This document shows positions 1-7,801 of a stretch of 38,110 nt of DNA, piece after piece. The stretch's first letter is position 1. The number at the start of each line of letters is the position of its first letter. Both the position numbers and the translations under genes were made by a program. The stretch is from an uncultured Chloroflexus sp. Lineage in GTDB: Bacteria; Chloroflexota; Chloroflexia; Chloroflexales; Chloroflexaceae. The notes beneath the pieces were generated by a model. The model was not told the DNA's origin, ran no database searches, and worked only from the letters and a program-made list of their open reading frames with translations. The stretch is taken from assembly GCF_937129525.1 (NCBI RefSeq), contig NZ_CAKZNK010000030.1, forward strand, positions 1 to 38,110, in the 5' to 3' direction.

Positions 1-78
1 GCGGTGCTGCGCCCACTTCGCGCGCGGTGCGCGGCGTGGCGGTTCAAATTCGCTGCGCGCCGCGAGCCGTAGCCGTTT

Positions 79-888
79 CTATCGTTCACGCAAGAACTCA
101 CCGATCAGTGCTGCGACTGTCTGCGGCTGCTCTAGATGAACGGCATGACCGGCTTCGGGCACAATGACGTGGCGGCTGCGCGGTATCTGCGCCACCATGC
201 GTTCAGCAATAGCGCAATATTTGGTGTCGAGTTCGCCGGTAATGAGCAGAGTTGGTGTGGCAATCAGCGGCAGGGACTCCCACAACGATGGCTGGCGACC
301 TGCGCTCATCCCGCGCAGTGCGTTGGCGTAGCCGTGAGCGCTGCCGGCTAAGCGTTGCGCTCGCTGCGCTGCCCGAGCCGCCACCGGTAGCCGCTGTTGC
401 GAGGCAAAGATCGGTTGCGCGGCCCAGTAGTCAACAAACCACTCCAGCCCCTCTCGCTCGATTCGTTCGGCTAACGCTTCATCGCTTGCCAGGCGAGCTG
501 CGCGTTCGACCGGATCGGCTATCCCCGGTGAGGATCCGATCAAGATTTGTCGTCCAACTCGCTCAGGTGCGTTGACCGTTAGCAACAAACCGATCCTTCC
601 ACCCATCGAGTAGCCGCAGAGGTCAACGCGGGTCATGCCAAGATGATCGAGGAGCTGGATGAGATCACTGACACACCGTTCAATAGCATACCGAGACGGA
701 TCGCGCGGCGCTTCACTGCCGCCGTGCCCGATCAGATCGACGATAACCAGTGTTCGTTGTGACGCCAGCGCCGGAACTAACGGTTGCCAGGTCTGGCCAT
801 TACCGGTAAATCCGTGGAGCAAGAGCAACGGTGGTCCTGAACCGTCTATTGCAACCTGAAACGTAAGATCGGCGAGCGAAATCTTCAC
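79..888 (-). CDS. menH: MenH-like alpha/beta hydrolase
   Basis: Alpha/beta-hydrolase fold protein of 269 residues from the chosen start. Numbering from the upstream ATG at 903, it shows the oxyanion-hole motif LLHGFTGNGQTW (about 28-39), the nucleophile elbow GYSMGG with Ser99, an acid Asp226 in GELDT, and His253 in EAGHAVHLEQP. The HGFTG and GYSMGGR wording is typical of MenH, which removes pyruvate from SEPHCHC to give SHCHC in menaquinone synthesis. Other carboxylic-ester hydrolases share the fold, so the substrate is inferred. A GTG start at 888 is preferred over the ATG at 903 because GAGGA lies 5 bases before it. The gene is divergent from lon and has no menaquinone neighbours in view. 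Confidence 0.72.
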   Translation of the reverse strand: MKISLADLTFQVAIDGSGPPLLLLHGFTGNGQTWQPLVPALASQRTLVIVDLIGHGGSEAPRDPSRYAIERCVSDLIQLLDHLGMTRVDLCGYSMGGRIGLLLTVNAPERVGRQILIGSSPGIADPVERAARLASDEALAERIEREGLEWFVDYWAAQPIFASQQRLPVAARAAQRAQRLAGSAHGYANALRGMSAGRQPSLWESLPLIATPTLLITGELDTKYCAIAERMVAQIPRSRHVIVPEAGHAVHLEQPQTVAALIGEFLRER

Positions 889-938
889 TGTATTCCTCAA
901 CATTACAATGAACTGATAACGCGCAATCTATCACTCTA

Positions 939-947
939 TGCTACACT
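939..947 (+). promoter_or_regulatory. Extended -10 promoter for lon
   Basis: TGC-TACACT is an extended -10 element about 70 bases before the lon start. No convincing -35 box is visible, which fits the extended -10 class. The same TATGnTAnnnT form recurs at several other promoters in this window. Confidence 0.45.
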
Positions 948-1016
948 GAACGTACAATCATGACAATGCGCAGGCGCATCGTTCATCGGTTTCCCAACCC
1001 TGCGCAGGAGCGAGAT

Positions 1017-3449
1017 ATGACCACGACTCCGGCCAACCAACAATCAAGACCACCTGCTACCGGCACTACTCTGATTGAACGGCTGGTGTTACCCCTGCTC
1101 GACAGCGTTTTGTTTCCGCAGATGCTGGCGCCCCTGTTCGTGAGTGATGAACGGGCGATTAATGCGGTCGAGCAGGCTGTCGCTGGCGATCGGATCGTGC
1201 TGGCAGTAGCCGTTCGCGGCCCAACCGAAGACTTTTCGGTGGGGATAAACGATCTGTATACGGTTGGCGTTGAGGCGATCGTGCAGCGGATGCGGCGCCT
1301 GCCCGATGGCACGTTGAGTATCGTGCTCGAAGGGCGCCAACGCATGCAAATTGTCAGTGCGGTGAGTGAACATCCGGCGTTGCGCGTGCTGGCTACGCCG
1401 CTGGAAACGCCACCGCTCGACGACGACTCGGCGTTGATGGTCGAAGCGCTGAGCCGCACCATCTTGACTACCTTCGAAAAAATTGTGCGGCTATCGCGCA
1501 ACTTGCCCGACGATGCTTACCTCTCGGCCCTTAACAGCGCTGAACCTGGCGAACTGGCCGATATTATCGCCGCATTATTGCCCATTTCGGTGGAGGATCG
1601 GCAAAAGATCCTTGAACTGGTCGATATTGAGCAGCGTCTGCGCCATCTCGAAGTGCTGCTGGCGAAAGAGCTGGATTTGCTCGAACTGGAAAACCGCATT
1701 CACAGCCAGGTGCAGCAAGAGGTCGATCGCAGTCAGCGCGAACTCTTCCTGCGCGAGCAGTTGCGCGCTATCCAGCGCGAACTCGGTCAGGAAGATCCAT
1801 CGCGCCGCGAGCTGGCGCTCTTGCGCGAACGCGCCGCCGCAGCCGGCTTGCCTGCTCACGCAATGGCTCGCTTCGAGGAGGAATTGGCCCGCCTTGAGCT
1901 GATTTCGCCAATGTCGCCTGAGCATGGGATGCTGCGCACGTACCTTGACTGGCTCATTTCGCTACCCTGGAGTAATGCCAGTCCTGAGAATCGCGACCTG
2001 CGCGCGGCGGCTGCCGTGCTCGAGCGCAATCATTATGGCTTACGGAAAGTCAAGGATCGCATCCTCGAATACATCGCCGTGCGGCAGCTTGCCGGGCCGG
2101 CTCGCCGCGCGCCCATTCTCTGTTTTGTCGGTCCGCCCGGTGTCGGTAAGACCAGCCTCGGTCAGAGTATCGCCGAAGCCCTTGGTCGCCGCTTCGTCCG
2201 CCTCAGTCTCGGCGGCGTGCATGACGAAGCCGAAATTCGCGGTCACCGTCGCACATACATTGGCGCTTTGCCAGGCCGTATTTTGCAGCGCATGAAGGTT
2301 GCCGGCACTATCAACCCGGTCTTTATGCTCGATGAAGTCGATAAGCTGGGGAGCGATTTTCGTGGCGACCCAGCGGCAGCGCTGCTCGAAGTGCTCGACC
2401 CCGAACAGAACAGCACCTTCAGCGATCACTATCTCGATCTCCCTTATGATCTGAGCCAGACCCTCTTTATTACGACCGCCAATGTGGCCGATGCCATTCC
2501 TGATGCCCTGCTTGACCGGATGGAGCTGGTTGAGTTGCCCGGCTATACCGAAGACGAGAAGTTGCACATTGCCCGGCGATTCCTCATTCCACGACAGATG
2601 GCCGATAGCGGCCTGCCGCCGGCAACTCTTCGCTTCGGCAATGAAGCGATCCACGCCATTATTCGTAACTACACATACGAAGCCGGTGTGCGCAATCTCG
2701 AACGCGAGATTGGCGCCATTTGTCGCAAGGTGGCTCGCCGTATCGCCGAAGGAAAGCGCCATCCGCGCCAGATTACGCCGCGCGCCTTACCGAAGCTACT
2801 CGGCCCACCTCGCTTTGAGATCGGCAAGATCGATCCAAAAGATCAGGTTGGGGTTGCCATCGGTATGGTCTATACCAGCGCCGGGGGTGATATTATGCCG
2901 GTGGAAGTGGCCTTGATGGAGGGGAAGGGTAATCTGCTCTTGACCGGTCAGCTTGGCGAAGTGATGCAGGAATCGGCGCAGGCGGCGCTTTCGTTTGCGC
3001 GCGCCAATGCCAGCCGGTTGGGCATCGAGGGACGCCATTTCGACAAGCTCGACGTACACGTTCACGTCCCGGAAGGCGCGACTCCCAAAGACGGGCCTTC
3101 GGCGGGGGTGACTATCGCCACTGCGCTGATCTCGGCGCTCACCGGGCGCGCGGTGCGCCACGATATTGCAATGACCGGCGAGATTACACTGCACGGACGC
3201 ATCTTGCCGATCGGCGGCGTGAAAGAGAAGGTGCTTGGCGCCTATCGGGCCGGGATTCGCCAGATCATCTTACCCAAACGCAACGAGCACGATCTGGCCG
3301 AAATTCCGGCTGTCCTGCGCCGACAGTTGACCATTCATCTGATCGACCGCATCGAACAGGCGCTGGATCTGGTGCTGGGACCACCTCCACCCAAAGAGCC
3401 GCGCCGCGCCCCGCGTGTTATCCCTCGTCGGCACGACGATGATGACTAA
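1017..3449 (+). CDS. lon: ATP-dependent protease Lon
   Basis: Cytosolic AAA+ serine protease that degrades misfolded and regulatory proteins. The 810-residue protein has the N-terminal substrate-binding LAN domain (about 20-210), a coiled linker, the AAA+ module with Walker [10 protein letters not shown] (372-380) and Walker B FMLDEVDK (Asp439/Glu440), and the C-terminal protease domain. The Ser-Lys dyad is visible as Ser695 in KDGPSAG and Lys738 in GGVKEK, 43 residues apart as in E. coli Lon (679/722). The ATG at 1017 is chosen over the in-frame ATG at 960 because AGGAG sits 6 bases upstream and the N-terminus then matches the family. The C-terminus ends in an Arg-rich then Asp-rich tail (RRHDDDD). 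Confidence 0.97.
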   Translation: MTTTPANQQSRPPATGTTLIERLVLPLLDSVLFPQMLAPLFVSDERAINAVEQAVAGDRIVLAVAVRGPTEDFSVGINDLYTVGVEAIVQRMRRLPDGTLSIVLEGRQRMQIVSAVSEHPALRVLATPLETPPLDDDSALMVEALSRTILTTFEKIVRLSRNLPDDAYLSALNSAEPGELADIIAALLPISVEDRQKILELVDIEQRLRHLEVLLAKELDLLELENRIHSQVQQEVDRSQRELFLREQLRAIQRELGQEDPSRRELALLRERAAAAGLPAHAMARFEEELARLELISPMSPEHGMLRTYLDWLISLPWSNASPENRDLRAAAAVLERNHYGLRKVKDRILEYIAVRQLAGPARRAPILCFVGPPGVGKTSLGQSIAEALGRRFVRLSLGGVHDEAEIRGHRRTYIGALPGRILQRMKVAGTINPVFMLDEVDKLGSDFRGDPAAALLEVLDPEQNSTFSDHYLDLPYDLSQTLFITTANVADAIPDALLDRMELVELPGYTEDEKLHIARRFLIPRQMADSGLPPATLRFGNEAIHAIIRNYTYEAGVRNLEREIGAICRKVARRIAEGKRHPRQITPRALPKLLGPPRFEIGKIDPKDQVGVAIGMVYTSAGGDIMPVEVALMEGKGNLLLTGQLGEVMQESAQAALSFARANASRLGIEGRHFDKLDVHVHVPEGATPKDGPSAGVTIATALISALTGRAVRHDIAMTGEITLHGRILPIGGVKEKVLGAYRAGIRQIILPKRNEHDLAEIPAVLRRQLTIHLIDRIEQALDLVLGPPPPKEPRRAPRVIPRRHDDDD

Positions 3450-3464
3450 ACCGCGATTGCATTG

Positions 3465-3859
3465 CTATGCTTTACCGGAGTACGCGCTAGTCGTGCCCTT
3501 TGTCGGATCGAGCATGACCAGGACTGGCGCCGACGCGCCCACCGGATCGAGCAGGAGCGCATCCATTGCCGCAGCCAGCGCTGTCAGGTCAACCCCGCGG
3601 TACACTCCCGGCAAGCCATTCAACCGGCGCATTGCTTTGCGCCAGTTCAGCGAAAGCCCCGTCGATTACCCTGCTGCCATTTCACCAGGGCCGCTGCGGT
3701 CTGGATCAATGCCTTGAAAAACTCGGCGTCAGTTCCTTGCGACACTCGCCAGCAGTCTTCCCACTGCTCGTGGGCATGCCAGTATGCGCCGGCATTGAAG
3801 AGCTGAATCCCGGCAACAAAGTGATCCATCTCGAAGGTTAACTCATCCACATCAGCCAT
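3465..3859 (-). pseudogene. DUF309 protein, frameshifted
   Basis: The 5' part encodes a DUF309-type helical protein, with FNAGAYWHAHEQWEDCWR and the motif FKALIQTAAALVKWQQGNRRG, and then meets a TGA at 3649-3647. In the -1 frame the family resemblance resumes at once: LNWRKAMRRLNGLPGVYRGV, then a helix, ending at a TAG at 3467-3465. The joined product would be about 131 residues, the usual DUF309 length. One base appears to be missing around 3650-3660. The ATG at 3859 with GGAAGG 9 bases upstream is a better start than the GTG at 3889, which overlaps the stop of the glycosyltransferase. It may be a real mutation, a sequencing error or, less likely, recoding. The molecular function of DUF309 is unknown. 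Confidence 0.7.
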
Positions 3860-3885
3860 ATCCGCTGACCTTCCGCGCCATACGT

Positions 3886-4989
3886 TCACCCATCTAACAA
3901 CACCTCGAGCGTCCGTTGCGCGCAGGCTTCCCAGGTAAACTGACGCGCGCGCGCCAGGCCACGAGCGCGCAATTCAGCGCGAAGGTTGGGATCATCACTC
4001 AGTCGCATAATGGCAGCGGCAATCGCATGCGTATCGCGAGGATCAACCAGCAACGCCGCATCACCAGCGACTTCGGGCAGTGAAGAGATGGCGCTGGTAA
4101 TCACCGGTGTGCCGCAAGCCATTGCCTCTAGCACCGGCATGCCAAAACCTTCGTAGAGCGAGGGGAAGATAAACGCCAGCGCCCCGGATAGCAAAGCCGG
4201 CAGATCCTCTTCCGCCACATAGCCGATAAAACGAACCCGGTGATCGATACCCAGCTCGCCAGAGCGGCGCTCAATCGGCTCGCTCAGCCATCCTCGCTTG
4301 CCGGCAATCACCAGATCGAGATCGTAGCCGGCAGCGATGGCATGGGCCAGCGCCTCGATCACCCGACCAAGATTCTTGCGAGGTTGCACTGTGCCGATGT
4401 AGAGTAGGTACGGTCGCTGCGTCAAACCGTAACGAGCGCGGACAACGGCGATCCGCGCCGGATCAACGGGCGATACAAACGTTGCGCTCAGCCCCAGATG
4501 CGTCACCGTGATCCGGTTGGGATCGGCTCCATACCACTGCACCAGATCGCGCCTGGTTGCGTGGGAAATGGCAAGCACATGGCGGGCAGCCCGCAAACTC
4601 CAGCGGGTCGTCAATTCGAGTTCGAGCCGGCGACGCGCGGTGTGCGCCTCTGGAAAGACGCGATACCCGACATCATGAATTGTTACCACTGTCGGCGGAT
4701 GCAACAGCGGCACTACATGCGCCGGCACGAACAGCACATGGGGCCGCGCCCGCCAACTGGTCGGCCCCAGCCCCAGGTGCGTCCAGAGACGCGGCAGGCG
4801 AATATCGCGCGTGTGAGCGCGCTGACTGAGCGGCGGCAACCGCTCACGGTGGCCGTTGATGTAGAGACGCAACGTCACATCGGCTGGCGCAATCCGATCA
4901 AGCGCCGCAATAATTTCGTAACTATACCGTTCAGTGCCGGTTCGTTGCGCAACTGTCACGCGACTGGCATCAATGTCAATCATCACCAT
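3886..4989 (-). CDS. Family 4 glycosyltransferase (GT-B fold)
   Basis: Retaining GT-B sugar transferase of 367 residues. The N-terminal acceptor domain starts with an unusual MIDIDASRVTVAQRTGTERY segment of the type seen in mannosyl- and rhamnosyltransferases (RTGTERY loop). The donor-binding C-terminal domain has YIGTVQPRKN at about 197-206 and the E-x7-E motif Glu280/Glu288 in LYEGFGMPVLEAM. It probably adds a nucleotide-activated sugar to a cell-surface glycan or glycolipid. Acceptor and donor cannot be read from the sequence. It is divergent from the PHP gene across only about 50 bases, and its likely -10 element ends 8 bases before the ATG, so the mRNA may be leaderless. The frameshifted DUF309 gene follows directly. 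Confidence 0.88.
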   Translation of the reverse strand: MVMIDIDASRVTVAQRTGTERYSYEIIAALDRIAPADVTLRLYINGHRERLPPLSQRAHTRDIRLPRLWTHLGLGPTSWRARPHVLFVPAHVVPLLHPPTVVTIHDVGYRVFPEAHTARRRLELELTTRWSLRAARHVLAISHATRRDLVQWYGADPNRITVTHLGLSATFVSPVDPARIAVVRARYGLTQRPYLLYIGTVQPRKNLGRVIEALAHAIAAGYDLDLVIAGKRGWLSEPIERRSGELGIDHRVRFIGYVAEEDLPALLSGALAFIFPSLYEGFGMPVLEAMACGTPVITSAISSLPEVAGDAALLVDPRDTHAIAAAIMRLSDDPNLRAELRARGLARARQFTWEACAQRTLEVLLDG

Positions 4990-4993
4990 ACCG

Positions 4994-5011
4994 CTCTATG
5001 GTAGCATAGAG
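4994..5011. promoter_or_regulatory. Palindromic bidirectional promoter
   Basis: Arms CTCTATG and CATAGAG flank GTAG in the short gap between two divergent genes. Each strand carries an extended -10 within the palindrome: TGG-TAGCAT (plus, 4999-5007, for the PHP gene) and TGC-TACCAT (minus, 5006-4998, for the glycosyltransferase). Initiation on the minus strand would fall about 2 bases before the ATG. Confidence 0.45.
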
Positions 5012-5041
5012 AAGGACAGACATTTTTGCGTGGAGCACAAC

Positions 5042-6103
5042 ATGAACTATCCCTTCATATATCCTGGCGCCATTCACATGCACACAACGTACTCAGACGG
5101 TTCGGCTACTTTCCCCCACCTCATCGCGGCAGCCCGTGACGCCGGCCTTCGGTGGGTGATCGTCACCGACCATGATACGCTCGAAGGCTTGCCATTCGCC
5201 GGCTGGCACGACGATGTGCTGGTCATTGTCGGGCACGAAATCACTCCCGATCACAATCACTTCCTCGCCCTCAACGTTGACACGGTGATCAGCAATCAAC
5301 TACCACCGCAACAATTCATCGACGAAGTCTATCAACGTGGCGGTTTTGGCATCATTGCCCATCCCGATGAACGAGTCCGAAATTCATTCAAAGACATCTA
5401 CCGCTGGGATGACTGGACAATCGACGGGCCGAGCCAGCGCGAGGGCCGGGTCGTTGGCCTCGAACTGTGGAATCTGATGAGTGATTGGGGTGAACATCTG
5501 ACCGAGCGCAACAAGCTGGCGCTCGTGCTCAATCCGCGTCTGGGAATAAGCGGGCCGACTCTGGCGACGCTATCGTGGTGGGATCGGCTCAACATGGCCG
5601 GACGCCGCACCTTTGGAATTGGCGGCGTAGATGCCCACGGCTTTAAACGCCGGGCGCCATGGGGAGAGATTGAAGTCTTTCCCTACCCGTGGATTTTCCG
5701 CACGTTAACCAACTACATCTTGCTCGCTGAACCGCTCAGTCGCGATGCAACCACAGCCACGAACCAGGTCTACGCTGCGCTCACGGCTGGTCGCTGCTAT
5801 GTTGTCAACCGGCTCGATGGTGATGCGCCATCAATCATCTTCCGCCTCAGCCGGCCAGGCGAAATTGTCGAAATGGGTGACACCATCAGTCTGGACAGAG
5901 GGCCATTACTGGTCGAGGTTGATGTTGGCGCCGATGCATATGCGCGGCTGATCGTAAACGGCGAGGTCATGACCAGTGGCATTCGTCGCATCCGGCAGAC
6001 TGTTGCCGAAGATGGTATTTATCGCGTTGAAGCGTATTGGGGTGGCAAACCCTGGCTCTTTACCAATCCGATCTTTGTTACTGCCGAAGAATCAGCTCGT
6101 TGA
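5042..6103 (+). CDS. PHP-domain metal-dependent phosphoesterase
   Basis: Member of the polymerase and histidinol phosphatase superfamily, 353 residues. Metal-ligand motifs are visible: HMHTTYSDG (His12, His14, Asp19), VTDHDT (Asp43, His44), GHEIT (Glu66), a later AHPDE and GVDAHGF. Such stand-alone PHP proteins hydrolyse phosphoesters, including nucleotide and 3',5'-bisphosphate substrates, in the cytosol. The substrate here is unknown. The last 90 residues form a beta-rich tail (VEVDVGADAYARLIVNGEVM) resembling the sandwich often appended to these enzymes. The start is set at ATG 5042, preceded by GGAG, rather than at 4934, which would overlap the divergent glycosyltransferase. The stop overlaps the convergent regulator gene by 12 bases. 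Confidence 0.88.
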   Translation: MNYPFIYPGAIHMHTTYSDGSATFPHLIAAARDAGLRWVIVTDHDTLEGLPFAGWHDDVLVIVGHEITPDHNHFLALNVDTVISNQLPPQQFIDEVYQRGGFGIIAHPDERVRNSFKDIYRWDDWTIDGPSQREGRVVGLELWNLMSDWGEHLTERNKLALVLNPRLGISGPTLATLSWWDRLNMAGRRTFGIGGVDAHGFKRRAPWGEIEVFPYPWIFRTLTNYILLAEPLSRDATTATNQVYAALTAGRCYVVNRLDGDAPSIIFRLSRPGEIVEMGDTISLDRGPLLVEVDVGADAYARLIVNGEVMTSGIRRIRQTVAEDGIYRVEAYWGGKPWLFTNPIFVTAEESAR

Positions 6104-6799
6104 AGGAGGGTCGCCAGTCTCGACTTCGATAGTGCGCGCCAATCGTCGATCAAGCGGCGTTGGTCCTGACTGTCCGACCTGCACGGTCAGCGGCCCATCA
6201 AACGGGGCGCTTGCCGTCACCACCACCCGCGCGCCGGGCACCAGCCCCAGATCGGCCAGGTAGCGCAATCGTTCGGCAGCCTGATCGCGCACCCGCGCGA
6301 TCCGCGCCGGCTGATTGAGCGGCAAATCGGCCAGCCGAATAGCGCGCGTAGTGGGTAACACCCCATCAATTCCGGGGATGGGGTCGCCGTGCGGATCGAA
6401 ATCGGGATAGCCTAGCCGTTCGGCAATCCGCGCTTCGAGCTTTTCACTGATATGGTGTTCGAGCCGCTCGGCTTCCTCGTGAACCTCATCCCAGCTATAA
6501 CCGAGCGCCTCAACCAGATAGAGTTCGAGCAAACGATGGTGCCTGATCACCTCAAGCGCAATCCGTTCGCCGGCTGGCGTCAACACCACTCCCTGATAAG
6601 GAGTATGCTGCACCAGATTCATCTCGGCTAGTTTCTTGATCATTCCGGTTACCGAGGCCGGGCGCGAACCGCGCTGCTCACCGAGCAACGTAGTTGTCAC
6701 CGCCCCCACCTGTTGTTGGAGCAAATAGATGGCCTTCAGATAATCTTCAATTGCCGGCGTAATCCGATTCGGCAGATTGGGATCGTCAATTGGGGTCAA
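6092..6799 (-). CDS. DtxR/MntR-family metal-dependent repressor
   Basis: Winged-helix repressor of 235 residues with three parts: an N-terminal DNA-binding domain (IEDYLKAIYLL, then the recognition helix SRPASVTGMIKKL), a dimerisation and metal-binding domain (RHHRLLELYL and VHEEAERLEHHIS), and a C-terminal SH3/FeoA-like domain (about 160-232). At the two positions that separate Mn- from Fe-sensing members it has Asp (in IEDY, as MntR Asp8, versus Met in DtxR) and Glu (in AERLEHH, as MntR Glu99, versus Cys in DtxR). This suggests manganese sensing. B. subtilis MntR lacks the SH3 domain, so this is a mixed architecture. The start is probably TTG at 6799, with AAGGAG 7 bases upstream. Upstream in-frame ATGs would give a non-conserved 42-residue extension. 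Confidence 0.88.
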   Translation of the reverse strand: MTPIDDPNLPNRITPAIEDYLKAIYLLQQQVGAVTTTLLGEQRGSRPASVTGMIKKLAEMNLVQHTPYQGVVLTPAGERIALEVIRHHRLLELYLVEALGYSWDEVHEEAERLEHHISEKLEARIAERLGYPDFDPHGDPIPGIDGVLPTTRAIRLADLPLNQPARIARVRDQAAERLRYLADLGLVPGARVVVTASAPFDGPLTVQVGQSGPTPLDRRLARTIEVETGDPPSTS

Positions 6800-6845
6800 G
6801 GCGCGTCTCCTTCTGGCGGCGCAAAACCCAACATTTACAGGCTTC

Positions 6846-6890
6846 AATGTACCATAGAGCGGCTTGTTCCTGCAACGGGCGTGGTACAAT
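6846..6890. promoter_or_regulatory. Divergent overlapping promoters
   Basis: On the minus strand TTGCAG (6875-6870) and TACATT (6851-6846) are 18 bases apart with TGG before the -10, facing the metal regulator. On the plus strand TGG-TACAAT (-10 at 6885-6890) faces the enoyl-CoA hydratase gene. The -35 on the plus strand is weak (TTGTTC, short spacing). Confidence 0.45.
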
Positions 6891-6977
6891 CGGGAATACA
6901 TGCCGGAGTAGCTACATCTCATCAAAGCCCGATCTAGATGCAGCCAGGATTACCGCCTGGGCAAAGGAGAGAAGCAT

Positions 6978-7754
6978 ATGAGCGAAGCGCCACTGGTCAT
7001 CAGCTCGATTGAAGGTCCGATTGCCATTCTCACCCTCAACCGACCCCAGCAACTGAATGCGCTCAGCCCCGCCCTGATCGACGATCTGATTCGCCATCTT
7101 GAGATGTGTGACGCCGATGAGTCTATCCGCGTCATCATTATCACCGGGGCAGGGCGCGCCTTTGCGGCGGGAGCCGATATTAAGGCGATGGCTAACGCCA
7201 CCCCTATCGATATGCTTACCAGCGGGATGATTGCGCGCTGGGCCAGAATCGCCGCGGTGCGGAAACCGGTGATTGCTGCGGTTAACGGCTTCGCCCTTGG
7301 CGGCGGCTGCGAGTTGGCGATGATGTGCGACATCATTCTGGCGAGCGAAACAGCGCAATTCGGGCAGCCTGAAATCAACCTGGGCATCATTCCCGGCGCT
7401 GGCGGCACGCAGCGTCTGACGCGCGCACTTGGCCCATACCGGGCAATGGAAATGATTTTAACGGGCGCTACTATCAGCGCGCAGGAAGCTCTGGCGCACG
7501 GCCTGGTCTGTCGTGTCTGCCCGCCTGATAACCTGCTCGATGAGGCGCGTCGAATAGCGCAAACGATTGCCGCAAAATCGCCACTCGCTGTCCAGTTAGC
7601 CAAAGAGGCGGTGCGATACGCCGCCGAAACGACCGTGCGCGAAGGTCTGGCCATCGAGCTACGCAACTTCTATCTTCTCTTTGCCAGCGCCGATCAGAAA
7701 GAAGGGATGCAGGCATTTATCGAAAAGCGCGCCCCTCATTTTAGTGGACGCTGA
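6978..7754 (+). CDS. Enoyl-CoA hydratase/isomerase (crotonase family)
   Basis: Crotonase-fold enzyme of 258 residues that adds water across trans-2-enoyl-CoA double bonds in beta-oxidation or related acyl-CoA routes. The oxyanion-hole segment AFAAGADIKAM (61-71) and NGFALGGGCELAM (103-115) are present. Both catalytic glutamates of true hydratases are present too: Glu112 in GGCEL and Glu132 in PEINLGIIPGAGGTQRL. That argues against a pure isomerase or a dehalogenase. The start ATG follows GGAG at 10 bases. It is monocistronic as far as visible, divergent from the metal regulator. The preferred chain length cannot be told; short-chain (crotonyl-CoA) is most common for this subtype. Confidence 0.92.
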   Translation: MSEAPLVISSIEGPIAILTLNRPQQLNALSPALIDDLIRHLEMCDADESIRVIIITGAGRAFAAGADIKAMANATPIDMLTSGMIARWARIAAVRKPVIAAVNGFALGGGCELAMMCDIILASETAQFGQPEINLGIIPGAGGTQRLTRALGPYRAMEMILTGATISAQEALAHGLVCRVCPPDNLLDEARRIAQTIAAKSPLAVQLAKEAVRYAAETTVREGLAIELRNFYLLFASADQKEGMQAFIEKRAPHFSGR

Positions 7755-7801
7755 TACTACAGGGGCGGCCAGTTATTCCGCAATACGCCAAGGACACAGC
7801 T

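Noticed and set aside
38-70. GGTTCAAATTC resembling a tRNA T-arm
   Set aside because: The invariant C61 is replaced by T, and no acceptor, D or anticodon arms can be placed around it.
2040-2762. 240-codon open frame opposite lon
   Set aside because: Shadow of the lon reading frame on the other strand; lon is certain and the shadow matches no family.
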